Below are positions 1 through 11,900 of a stretch of 64,000 nt of DNA, one piece after another. A program made the position numbers and the translations under genes. Under the pieces are notes generated by a model. That model saw nothing but the letters and a program-made list of their open reading frames with translations, searched no databases and was not told the DNA's origin. Position 1 is the first letter of the stretch, and the number at the start of each line of letters is the position of its first letter. The DNA comes from Triops longicaudatus (lineage: Eukaryota; Arthropoda; Branchiopoda; Notostraca; Triopsidae), in contig JAGQDJ010000041.1 of NCBI GenBank assembly GCA_022885665.1, positions 248,001-312,000 on the forward strand. The letters are read 5' to 3'.

Positions 1-3000
1 TGGTTGCACGTGTTCAGCGAGTGCAAGAGAAAACTAGCAGGGACAAGTTCACGAGTCCATCCTTCTTGAGCTACATATTATTAAATTTCTTCCTTTTTTT
101 TGCTCACATTCCCCTCTGCATTACGGTGTTACGGACGGCTGTGCAAAAACAATTTTTCCGAATGGTATTCACGTCGGACTGTTACTACGCACGTGCAACT
201 TAAGCTTAATATACTTTGCTGCTTTTATTCACAAAATAAAAACACTACAAAGTGGAATCGTGAGCTGCCTTGTGAAAACATGCAGTATTAACAAGCGACA
301 AAAATCGGCTCGTTGACAGACAAGCACTCTCAGGAGAAATTCCGTCGCGTGTCGCATCGCGAAGTTAAGCTTCACTTCAACTTTTGCATCTGGGATGCAG
401 ACAGCCAAGTAAAGTGGTATAGATGGAAAAACACTAATGCTTGCACGCAAAGTAGTTTGTTGCAGTGCACTAATGCTTAACAGTTTTAAGAAAATAGCTG
501 CATAAATCAAATTTGGCACTATTCAATCTGCAAAGCAACATGTGAAACTTTGTACAGTAACACGTCGCTGTCACGTATACAATTGTAATAAAAAACCGGT
601 TATTATGCACATAACTGGCTATTGCGAACAATCGTCTACAATGGGCAAATTCTCCGCCCGTTATACTGTCAGTCGTTACGATATTGTCCGTTATACGAAG
701 TATCCTTTATAAAGAGGTTGCACTCTCTGTTGCTATTTCAGGCATAAGAGGTATATTATTACGTTAAAAAATACTGACCGATGTTCTAATATCTATTATC
801 GTACAGGTTTTTCTTTGACCTTAACGTGCAATTTCATCTTTAAATACTTCGCTTTTGGAATATTCCACGTTATGCTTTTTACCTATGCTGAATAACTTAC
901 AAGCTACAAATTACAGTAAAGTAACGTTCGATAAGTCTGCCCACCAAAAATGGCAAATTACGCCGATTTTGTTTCCTACACTCGAAAGCTAAATGTCGTG
1001 TTTTCACTTCTTTTGACTTAACTGCCAGCCTAGTTAACGATGCGTCAGTGTATTGTTTGAAAATTTTTTTGGCGATGGTCACTTACAACTCAATTGCGCT
1101 TTGTGTCAGTGTAACGTAGAACAGTAGGACAGCTTTCAGCAAACAAGACTCTTTTTTTCACCTTTTTTACAGTTAGGCAAAAATGAAATCCGATGAAAAA
1201 GTGCCAGACAACTTGTTGGCAATTACGTGACTTCAAACCTGTTACCATTTGACTAAGTAAAGCAAAACCAGTAGTTTTTCGTATACCACAATAGTTAAAA
1301 TCACGGCTCCCATTTCCATCATGGAAGGGGATCGCCTTTTTAATGCGTGCCAGAGAAACCAAAGGCGTCCCTCTGGTGTGACTTCTCACCCAAAAAGCTG
1401 CGCGAAAACCGCCCATTGCTCAACTTGGCATAACCCAGTCAAAAAATAATGCAAAAAGTGGCTGTGCGAGCTAGTAAGATATTTTGTTGTCTGACAGCTT
1501 TCCTGCCAATTTGCGTGGGCCACAAAAAGACTGCCCGCTCGCTTATGGGTACATAAAAGAAAGAAGGTGGGTTTTTGGTAGTAATTAAAAACGTTCTAGC
1601 AAGTGCCAAGCGAGAAGGCTCTTTTTCCTAAAAATGAATAAATGATTCGCTTTGCTTCTGTCTGTGTTCTTCTGCTTTATCTTCTTTTAATTCTAATCGA
1701 ACCATGTCAAAAAAACTTCTCTATTTAGATACTCAGCAAAGGAAGCGACGCGTCTTGCAGAGCCATTATGAATCCTCCATAGGCTGGCACCTAAGACTTC
1801 CCCAACCGCTAGGAATAAACTCGCTTATCTCCAGAAGGTGTTGATTAGTGGAGAAAGTTTGGTGTTGTAATAAATTTAGTCTCTCGCCTGCTGAAAAAAG
1901 CCAGAGATGACCTTTACATACGAATGGGGCGTTCTTCTATTCAAAAGTTTTTCCGAAAGAACGACCCAAAGAGCTGCTCCTAGCGTATACACGTTCCATG
2001 CTATAACTGAAAGAAAAGCTATTATGACTATGCTAAAACTGTATAAATATGTGTGTATGTGTGTTAGTGTGCACAGTGTTTTTTAAAAGAAGAACAGAGC
2101 GCAAGGTGTGCGGGCGGACTCACGCTCACGAAGCACCTGAGGATGTGAAAACATGGGAGTTTTGTGAGGGGCTTGTCAAGACGGCCCCAAACCGTGCTCA
2201 ACGATGGCTTTCTTCAAGAATGGCAGGACTCTTCTGTTCCTATGACGAAGACAAGTGATGCTTTTTCACTTAACAAGTGACCTAACGAATTATTCCATAC
2301 ATCAAAACACATTCCCAAGGATATGAAAAAAAACCTAGACGAGTATTGTTCCACCATTTTTTTTTGCTCCCCTTTTGCTTCAACAGTCCTTCTCTTCACT
2401 TGTCGTCACTAACACGCTTATCATCCATCACGGAAACCGGGGGAACAAAGGAAAAGTTTCCATTGTTTCCTATGTGTCAAGACCTTGCGAGGATTGCTGC
2501 CACCTGAAAAATGCCAATTGAAAAGCCCGTTACGGTTTTGCAATGTGACAAAAAACGGAGGAAATCGTGAGCGTCGCCTCTCCGGTTCATCACAATCCCT
2601 AGCGTGGGTTGACCTATTTAGCTCGGGCATTTTTCGAATTTACCGACTTTTAACTATGCGAAAGGTCTTCGTGAACCTGTTAAGCGCATTTGTACCGAAA
2701 AACTTTCAAAAATGAAACTAGTGAATAGCCGTCAAAAAGAGCTAAATTCCAATGTGTTGCAATTAACTTTCAAGCTTCCAAACCTTAGGCGAAAAAGTAA
2801 TAGCTGTCATAAAATCATTGCCGCTGGCTTAGCAATGTTGTCTCCTCATACAGCCCTTTATGACCCTAAACAAGACTAAATAATCCAATGCGGAGTATGT
2901 CTGATATTTCTAAATTGTCGTTTACACAGAGGCGTTTCGAGAATCGTCAACCTTCCGGGATAAAACGTCCAGAACCTCTACGAAAAAAGCACCCGTGACT

Positions 3001-3723
3001 TACATATGACCTACCGTAACCATAATTACTCACGTAAGGAGTACACGGCCGTATAACGAAGAAAAGTACCGAAAGGGAACCGGTGCAGTTCTATTTATAC
3101 CTCAAGAAGTGCACGAAAGTGAGAACATTTTCCCGTTTTTCTTCGCTTTGTCGTGAATGAGTTTCAGTAGGGAATGAGGATAAAAAAGTTGTCAATTGCG
3201 CTTATAGGAAAGTTCCTAAGACAAGTCGACAGTAAGAAAACTTGTTTGCTTATCGACGTGACATCACATACACACAGGAAGCAAAAAAAATATAATCAGT
3301 CACTTGTTATTTTACTGTTTGTCAGCAACAAGCTGAATACAAGTGTAAGTGGTTTTGCATGTGTCCCGAATCTTGGTGAATATTTCCATATTAGCCAGAA
3401 GCAAGAACCTTTATTGAAACTTAGAAGCCTGAGCTAACAAGCAAAACTTCAGCCTTTTGTCTGAAACTCTAAAAAATGCTTGGAAATGCTATTCATATCT
3501 ATAGCACCTGGTCATCCTGCGCTAAAAGGACAGTATAAGTGCTTTTTAGCTCGTCATCAACTATTTTTTCGAGCGGTTTATTTTGGATAAAAGAGACATA
3601 AAGCGAAGAAAAGGCGGAGAGGGGGTTCAGGGGTAGATGTTGGTACACGCTCTGCGATTTACTTGCCCCAGGCAAATACTTGACCTCATATCAAAACCTG
3701 TTCCTTAACATCTAGTCTTAATG
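1..3723. other. Intergenic, no gene recognised
   Basis: AT-rich sequence with only short open frames on both strands and no recognisable protein motif or paired splice signals. The one structured item is a fragment of an interspersed repeat at about 619-680, listed separately. Nothing else stands out. Confidence 0.6.
619..680 (-). repeat. Interspersed repeat fragment, copy A
   Basis: Read on the minus strand, this stretch matches 5,883-5,935 and 43,437-43,505 around a shared core of the type GGCGGAGAGTTTGTCCGTTA followed by a CAATTGTYCG-like segment. The copies are diverged, and no terminal repeats or target-site duplications could be set. The 'ccgttataac' style wording resembles terminal regions of Tc1/pogo-type DNA transposons, but that is only an impression. 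Confidence 0.5.
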
Positions 3724-4101
3724 CTATGGTGCCCGAATGACAAAGGAACTTCCATAAATTTCTTTTTCCGCAAAACCTCTTTTTCTTAAAATAGGTAGAC
3801 TGTACCCCTTCACCGACAACTCCACCTTGCTTTCCTCCTCTCGTAAAGCTGCGAAATCTTCGTTTTCGTTTTCCATAACATTCAGGTAGCATTCATCTTT
3901 TCCGCTCATCAAGAGACAAGACCTGACGGCAAAATTGCTGTACGCTTGCAGTATACACGAAACGGGTAAAGTGAAAAAGAGCTTGAAAAGCTCGTGAAGG
4001 TAACGTCCAAGGCTGCTCTTAACATTTCCTGTTCGACTTGCGCAAAGCTCTCGCAATGCGATCTTTAGTATCTGCTGAAGGCTATTAAGATCACTACCCA
4101 A
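3724..4101 (-). CDS. Possible divergent DM4/12-like coding exon (unproven)
   Basis: An open frame of about 125 codons whose middle part vaguely follows the DM4/12 order: a 'LRELCA' segment where family members have R-x-L-C-E, then a helical stretch ('LHELFKLFFTLP') like the post-cysteine helix, then a later cysteine in 'KDEC'. The first cysteine of the usual pair is absent. An acceptor-like tract (ctcttttgggtag on the minus strand) precedes 'DLNSLQQ' and would give phase 2, as in the proven paralogs. No signal-peptide or membrane exon was found upstream. A frame this long is expected about once or twice by chance in a window of this composition, so it may be a relic or noise. Confidence 0.22.
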   Translation of the reverse strand: MGSDLNSLQQILKIALRELCASRTGNVKSSLGRYLHELFKLFFTLPVSCILQAYSNFAVRSCLLMSGKDECYLNVMENENEDFAALREEESKVELSVKGYSLPILRKRGFAEKEIYGSSFVIRAP

Positions 4102-4243
4102 AAGAGTTGGGATCTTTTGTTTGTTCTTCTGTGCGTGGCTTTAAAAAACAATAATCTGGGAAAATGGGAATGAAAATAGTGTTTAGTGTAAAAACGACTA
4201 TCTATCAAGGAAGAGAGGACTTTAACGATTATGCAAAGTGGGG

Positions 4244-4275
4244 TATAAAACCAGCATGGGTATTCAAATGGATCA
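4244..4275 (+). promoter_or_regulatory. Orphan TATA/initiator core promoter candidate
   Basis: A consensus TATAAAA at 4,244-4,250 is followed 31 bp later by an initiator-like TCACAG with its A at 4,275. A strong splice donor (CACAG then GTAAGG) lies at 4,567, so the sequence could specify a first exon of about 290 nt at 4,275-4,566. No coding sequence follows it nearby. The next plus-strand gene, at 14,910, begins right after a splice acceptor and lacks a located first exon, so this might be its distant leader, or a noncoding transcript, or chance. Confidence 0.28.
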
Positions 4276-4468
4276 CAGCATGATACGAGGTCTTCTTTAA
4301 GACTTGCGAAAGTCTCGTGTCACACAATATTGCGCTTTCACATGAGAGATAAGCGCGAAATAAAACTTAGACTGAAAATAGACAGAATAACGGTCTCCTG
4401 CCTTGATTCGTGGTTTACCCATTCTTATCGGCTCGCCAAGGGCTTGGGGTCACTGGGTACGAAGGTCT

Positions 4469-4506
4469 AGGTAGGCCAAGCGGCCTCGAGCCTACCAGGC
4501 CTACCT
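4469..4506. repeat. 9-bp perfect inverted repeat
   Basis: AGGTAGGCC at 4,469-4,477 and GGCCTACCT at 4,498-4,506 are exact inverse complements around a 20-base loop that itself contains GGCC and CTCGAG. It lies inside the hypothetical first exon described at 4,275-4,566 and could form a short RNA hairpin. No family was recognised. Confidence 0.6.
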
Positions 4507-5571
4507 GTTGCGGACTGTTTATATCCATCATTGCTTTCGTTTCCCTTTGAAAGGTATACGTCACAGGTAAGGTAAGGTATACGTCACAGAATTAACAACT
4601 AAACCCGGCTATCTTCAGGACACAAAACTGTTTTGACCGCATGGCACTTCGGGGCAATGCGTCGTAGAAAGCGTGAGCCGAACCAATAGGTGCCGGCGAG
4701 CTGTGTGTCGTTCACGAACGAATTTATCCTACAGGAAAAATTTAGAGACATGCCTTCTGTTTTTTTTTTTGTCTTCTCTAGATAATACTAACAGCCTATG
4801 AAAACTTAAATCACAAAGGTATGCCTGGATGAAAAATTATCGCCTACCTGACAGATTTTCATACAGCGGGAGAGCCGAACGCAGAAAAAAAAATCATCTT
4901 AAAAAAGAATCAAACAAGCTGAATATAGATAACTGGAAGTGAATTACGGAAATCCGTGTAAGAATATTTTCGTTGAATCTTTAACATCTGAATATGAGTA
5001 ATTTCATTATTAAAACTACGAGTAAGTAGAACGACGTTGGTATGATAATAAAACTCATTGTTTACAACTGGGACAATGACAAATGATTGCCGTATAATCC
5101 ATTTTTGGAATATCAAATTAGTAAAATTATCGATCTCTTAAACCTAACAAATTAATTATAGCCTTTTATCTAAATAAGGTCCTAATCACCGAATCTAGAT
5201 CAAGTAATCAAGATGACTTTCTGAAAAAAAAAAGCAATCAATCGCTATTGTTATGACGGCATCCTTTATCCTCTTGGAATAAATCTCTCCAATCTGAATG
5301 TAAACCAAACTTTATGTGAACGTGCAGATAGGGCAGCACTTGCAATTCGATTTTCCTAGTAACTTTTGTGACTTGGGCAAGTCAGCCCTTTTTCGGGTTC
5401 ACTTATTCATTATTATTTTTACTTCATTGACGAGTGTATTCTTCTCCAATTTAGTGAAAAGACACTTCGTCTTTTTACTCCGTCTACAGCATGTCGACAA
5501 GGAAATAAACGCTTTCTGTCCTGGCGTGCGCAAGTTTGAGCATTGTCCCAGAATCAGATAATTCTTACCTC

Positions 5572-5633
5572 AGGAATTAAAAAAATATAAATAAATAAAA
5601 CAAATAGATAAATAAGAAATAAATAAAAGAAAA
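5572..5633. repeat. A/T-rich simple repeat (AAATAAAT-like)
   Basis: Low-complexity run of AAATA, AAATAAAT and ATAAATAG units of about 60 bp. No function is implied. Confidence 0.7.
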
Positions 5634-5882
5634 GTGCATTCTTGAAGACAACAAACCTTCCAATGTTTACTTACACTATGCATACCGTGCTCTTGCAACA
5701 CATGTCCCTTTGGTTATCGAAAAAGTTTACTTTCCTGAGCAAAACTTGGGCAACGTTACGTTAAGTATGAGTAGATTTAAACCAAACCTGATAATAGTAA
5801 AATCTCGCTACAAGGGATATCCAAGGCGACGGGAAATTTGTTAATCGTTGCCAAATTCGTAATAGCCAGACCCTCGAAATAA

Positions 5883-5935
5883 AGGACAGGCAGGGGGCGG
5901 AGAGTTTGTCCGTTATAGCCAATTGTCCGTAATAA
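5883..5935 (+). repeat. Interspersed repeat fragment, copy B
   Basis: Contains the family core with GGGGGCGGAGAGTTTGTCCG followed by TTATAGCCAATTGTCCGTAA, matching copy A (inverse orientation, about 619-680) and copy C (43,437-43,505). The downstream region to about 6,170 carries further 'cgttataat' and 'aggtttt' motifs and may belong to the same element. Confidence 0.5.
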
Positions 5936-8900
5936 AGAATGTTGACTTTTACGTTTTTGTGTTTTCAATACTTGTGCTCAATAGACATCTGCCGGTTACA
6001 ACAGGTTTCCGTTATAGCGAGGTTTTACCGTATAGTTTGGAATGCCTTTCATCCGCCCCGACCCATGAACTCGGTTCAGAACAGTCGATAATTCGTTATA
6101 ATCAATTTTTGTATAGCAAGGTTTTGCTGTATAAAGTACCTCACTACAGTAATTCTCTTATAACAGAATAGCAGAGGCGGAAATAAACAATTAAGCTATA
6201 CCTTCACCATTTTACCGGCTCTGATTTCCAAAGCGAAGGATTTCATATTTGACTTTTCCCTCGTTGGTAGAAACTTCAAAACATTTACTAAAACATAAAT
6301 GTAAACTACAAGAGTGATGCAGACTTCATCAGCGCATGGATACACAGAACGTGTAATGGTTGGCGAAAGAACTTCAGAGTGAGCGCAAATTTGCAGTAAA
6401 TCCTTCTAATTAGCGGATTAATTATTTCGTGTAACACATTTAGCCATAAGTTATTCCTATCTATGCGTTACAGATGGTTTAAACACTTCGTAATTTTTGG
6501 AATGGGGAATAAAAATTACGTGATTTTATGTGAGTTACGTCATTAAGCGAGTTGGCATAATCCGAGGTTAAATTCAAATACGTTAAATGGGAATGAAATG
6601 GGAACTTGAGACTTTCTCGTAATTAAGCGGGTCTTCTCATTATCCGAGGTGACTGTACAGAGATAAATTAAAAAATGTGGGACTATATTTTCCTGACGAA
6701 GGACAATACTGTATGCCCGTTAGAGTATTCATCTCCAGAGTACAAGAAAATAAGTCAGTCTTGAAGTTTTAAACGGCACTTATTCTGACATAACCTGTTA
6801 CGAATAAGATGCCCCATTAGCACACCGTTACGCTATGGTACTAAAACATACCGTTTGACTTGGCTTTGCTACAGCTTCTATTGCGTTGTGCGAACACCAG
6901 TTTTCGATGCACGTGCTTGCAATTTTAAGGCCTAGGGCTTATTTATTTGTGTGTCGCAAACTTTTATTTCGTTACTGTTCAACAAAAGAAAGCGTGATCA
7001 TTACCAAGTATAATGCTTGAATACCAAGGCACCCTGTGTGCAATGGCTAGCATCATTGTGCACGTCTTGAATAGTGTTGGTGTCTTCCTACATTTTCTCG
7101 TTGACTGTGGAAGCTGCAACAACGTCCTAGCTGTTCACTCTATGCTAAGATGATGTAAAGTCGTAATTCAGTATTCGCAATGTCAAAGTCGTTGTAATGG
7201 AGATGCGTAAAGTAAAAATGTCTGGAATCACAGGTCTGAAAAAAATGTTTAACCTATATTTCGCCGATTAGCATCACAAAATATGTATAAAACCGGTTAA
7301 AAATCTTTAGATCGGTTAATTTTAGCCAATTGTTAGCAAAGTTACGTCCTCGAGAGCTCAGGATCCCATGCACAATTCTTTGGGGGTTGGATAGGGCTAA
7401 GCCAAGCGAGGTCTGCACGGAAAGCTCGTAAATTACCCTCTGAAAAGTTCGCGAAGCCTCGTAAATGTCCGTATTCGAAGGAGGAAACTTGAAAGCTTTG
7501 GAGTCAGGTAAAAATTTTGCAGTTTGTAGGAGATTACCTGCTTTTACAACAAAATTTATACGCGAAAAAGTTGACGCCAATGAAAAGCTCCAAAAAAGGA
7601 CAGAGAAAGTTCGCACACGCTGTGTTCTTCGTGAAATACCCTAAGCATATCGAATGATAAAGCATGTAATGTGTATTTTTACTTTGCATCTTAGGTGTCT
7701 CTTTGGTCTTGTTTTGCCTTTGTTTTTTAGGAAACACTAGTTGGCAAACTCTTCGCTAATTTCTGTGGCATTTTATTTCCTTAATGATGGATCATTTGTG
7801 AAAAAGAAAACAACTTGCCCAGCGACCAACTTGGATGCTGCACGTCCTCCCTTTTCGAATGTTTGCGGACGGAAAAACTACAACGGCGTGAATGTGAAAA
7901 CAAAAGACATTTTGACGAAGAGTTATGTCATTTGCCATGCAAATGCTAATCAACTTACCACAAAAAGGGCCATTAGTACCACTTTTTTTACATACGAGCT
8001 ACCTATTATGCATAAAAACTTTAGCAGAAAACTTCAAAACAATTGCAAAACAACATGTGCAGCGTAGAGCGATGATTTTGGCGAGACACTTTTGTTGACT
8101 GACGAAGGGTATTCCTTCTACAATCACCCCGTAACAATAAAAATGCATCAAAATATCATCGTATTTTGAAAAGATTGACTGCTCAGCATAAGAACAAAGT
8201 ATCGTAAATCTCACACTTTACTTATATTCTTTTAGTTTGTACAGTTACGATGACCGAGACAAAATACTTTTTCAATCAACGAGAAATTGAGCTGTCTATT
8301 TTCTCATAAATTGAGCACAACCACCACTTCTGAGAGTCCAAATGGAAACAAATGTGCTTCCCTGGATTTTTTCGCAGCGAACGGAATAGGACGCCCCTTT
8401 TTCATTTCAAAAGTTTTCTATTAATAAATACTTGTGTAACAGGTTCCAAAGATTTGTCCAAATTTAAGTTTCAAGTCGTTCAATATTTCCAGAATTCTGT
8501 CAGCAAAATTGTTTTTGCTAGTAAAACGTGTCTAGATGCGCTTGAAATAAAACACTCGTGCAGTATGCTAGAAAAGTAGTTTAGTGAAGCGAAATACCAG
8601 TGTAATACCTTAGTAGTTATTTGCAAGAGCTACTTTCTATAACTACGACATCTTCGAACCATATATTTACACCGAATTGTCACGGAGTACTCGTAACACA
8701 AGAGGGCGGGAAAATAAAAAGCATTCCCGAGTTCCATCTAAGAAACACACAATGTTAAAAAAATACATGTTGAATTGCTTTTTTTTTTTGACAAATTGTA
8801 AGTGCAGAGTCCATTATCCATCCATTGCCGGAATTAATCCAGTCAGTTTCAACGCAATTCTAGCCATGCGGTTTACTACATGTAATGCCATCTTTGGGAC

Positions 8901-11900
8901 GCCTCGAAATAAGCTACGTTGGTCACTGGTACATAATAAAAAAAAAAGCCACGTTGGCTTAAGGAGGCAGAACTAATTGCGGTGACCAGCTCTCAGTAAG
9001 TTGAATTAACATTTGGAAATGTAACATTACGTTTGGTTGCGGAGGAGACCAAAAAGCTGAAGCTAGGCGTGGCAGTCGATAACCTGCACAAAGTTCAGAC
9101 ACCCGTGTTCTCTTTAGCTCGACTGATTTGCGCGGCTTTTTTTTTACCAATTTGGCCCAATTGGAACCGTACTGCGGTTCGGTTCTACCTAACTCATTAT
9201 AGCTGTTACAGCAGTTAATGTATTTAGTGGTATAGTTTGGTATACAGTTTTAACGAAAATTGATGTCCAGGTCCATGTTTCTAAACTACGATAGGAATCC
9301 ATTTAATAATTTATCTAAAAATAGTGTGAGGAATAATTTCCATATTAGGTTCTGAGCTTCAAAGGGTATTTTCTACCTCTCCGAAAGTTTTTCTATCTCT
9401 ATTCTTTAAAATATTGAAAGGATCAACCCCCTTTTTTTCCTATACACTTCTTTCCTGTGACCTATTCCTTCCTAAGTTACACGTCCTACATTTCAACCAT
9501 TTAGTGAAACTTGGCTATGTTAACTTGCCTTTACGGGAGAGGTCATAAAAGCAAGCTCTTCGTCCTTTTACCCAAAGCGAGCGCTTTGCACTTTCCTATT
9601 CCATCCATCCATCTATCCATTTTCTTGCCTTGCAGTAGTATAGCATAACGAGGAAAAAACGTCAATATTCAACGCTACATCTGCATTAATACTTTGTCCA
9701 ACGCTAACAGCTTAGGGCTATGACGATTAAGAAAGGCTTCAGATTCCTCCAATGTCCATGAACATGTTGCAGCCTTATTGACTGTGAGCCAATCCGGAAC
9801 GACTCAGACGTTCATTGCGTATATATATAAATTATGGCATGCCTCTCCACGCAAGGCAAAGAAATCTTAAATATCGGACGTAATCTTCCCGAAAAACCTT
9901 CCCAAATCACCCAAATACAACACATGCAACCTTTTATGTTATAAAATGTAGGAACTTTCTACTCGAGAGTTTTATATATAAGATGCTAGTTGTTTTATAC
10001 CCCTATAATTCCTAAGTTGACGTCCTATAGAATCGGGCACTTCGCAACCTCAAGTTCTGGTATAAAAATGTGAGCGTTTTTCTTAGAACAGTGCGTGCCT
10101 TGGTACAAGATTTTTCGCTTACTCGCAGCCATACGCTGTAACACGAGTAAACAAGCTTGAGAAAACTTGAAGAAACAAGTAAGAGCAATTAATATGCATG
10201 CAGAGACAAACTTTCGCTCTCAGCTTTCCATCCATTAAACGCAGTTTAGATTTTCCCCATCGCGATCTTGCAGCAACGAAGGAATACTCATGAGGGACGT
10301 TGCCAGGTAAGGTTTGGAGGCTACAAATGGTTGTAAAAACTTCGGCTGTCAAACTCAAAAGCTGATGAGCCAAAGTGCAACAGCCGACAGGTTTTTGCCC
10401 ATTTATGATTCCGTTTTCTATGGTACTGGAAACGGAGAATTGAGATTGTCAGCGTATCGCACATACCCGAAAAATATTTCAGCGTAATATTTTTTATATA
10501 CAGCTGTAATGATTGTACAGGGTGTACCTAAAGGTACCACGACCCCTATAATCTATGTCATGTTCTTTGAGAAGCGCTAATGAGAAATGGGTAGGTACTA
10601 CGTGTCGAACATGTAGACCCATCCCAAAATGAAATTGTAATGATTGACATCTTGCGGATCCCTTAGAAACTGTAACAATGAGACAAAATCCGACCATATC
10701 CGCTGCAGCCAACGGCCATACCACGCAGAATGTACCCAGACTCGTCATATCCGCTGTAGTTCTTACATTTTGTTAATTAAAAGCCTGTTATCAGCCGAAA
10801 AAAACTGTAATACATTTAAAACTTTAGCGTGAGGTTCAACAAAATCTTAAGTGTTTTTTTTTTCAGAAAAATACAAGATGACATAGAAGTGATACGTTTT
10901 TTAAATTCTTGCAATTCTTTACGGGTCCATCAGATGTCAACCATTACAGTTTGGGCTTTACCCAGGATTTTGTTTTTGCAACATTGGACATTTTTGTGTT
11001 TGCAAGCAACGCTAAAAAAAGTTTAATATACTAAATTTTTAGGCAACGTATGCACTTTGGTGGTTCACTGCATATAGCACAAGTACGAAAAAACGCTCAT
11101 AAGATGAATCTATAAGATCCTTATAACAAATTAAAAGGACGCTTGAAGACGTGTATATTACAATTATGCACTTGCAGTGACGTCATGTCCAGCGAACTAG
11201 TCTGAAGAAGTCTCGAAAGCCAACATATCCCATTTTACCGCTACCGTGCGATACTTTCATATGCTTGCGGTAAATACGGTATTTTGTAATTTAACGCAAT
11301 AAAGTAAATCGGTAAAAGTATCTACCGCATTAATTACCGCGGTACAATAAAAAAACACCGCGATAATCCAACCCAGCTACACAGGTAACTTATATTACAC
11401 GAATTTCAAATAAATTAATATGAACCCACGATAAACATAAAAGTACAAATTCGTTTCCACGAATTTAAAAAGGGAATAATGCATTCAAATAAATGATCAC
11501 AAATAGTTTCAAACATTAAAAGAAATTAGATTTTTCCAAAACAAATGAAAACGTGGATGTAATTGCCAGCCCCAGACGTTTTCGCCCCTTCCGCGCCATA
11601 ATGCACTACTTTCTGCAATGTTAAGCTGATATGATCTTGAACCGACAATATTGAGTTATACCCCACGTTTTCTTTCGTTTTGAATAAAGTATGGAAAAGA
11701 ATACCAGCTTGCAAACCAAAAAATCTACTAATAATATTCACTACCGAGAACATTCCCATCCTTTTAATGAAAAATTTGTCCCATTCTTTGGGATTATTTT
11801 AACTTAAGTGCAGCATTTTGTGATCATTAGTAATATTATAACCAATCGCTTAGCCAATGAAATTCACTTTTTAAATTTTCTACAATCTGTACGTAATGCT

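Noticed and set aside
7254..7616. 120-codon minus-strand frame with a hydrophobic start
   Set aside because: No recognisable motif, no paired exon or promoter, and a length expected by chance in this composition.
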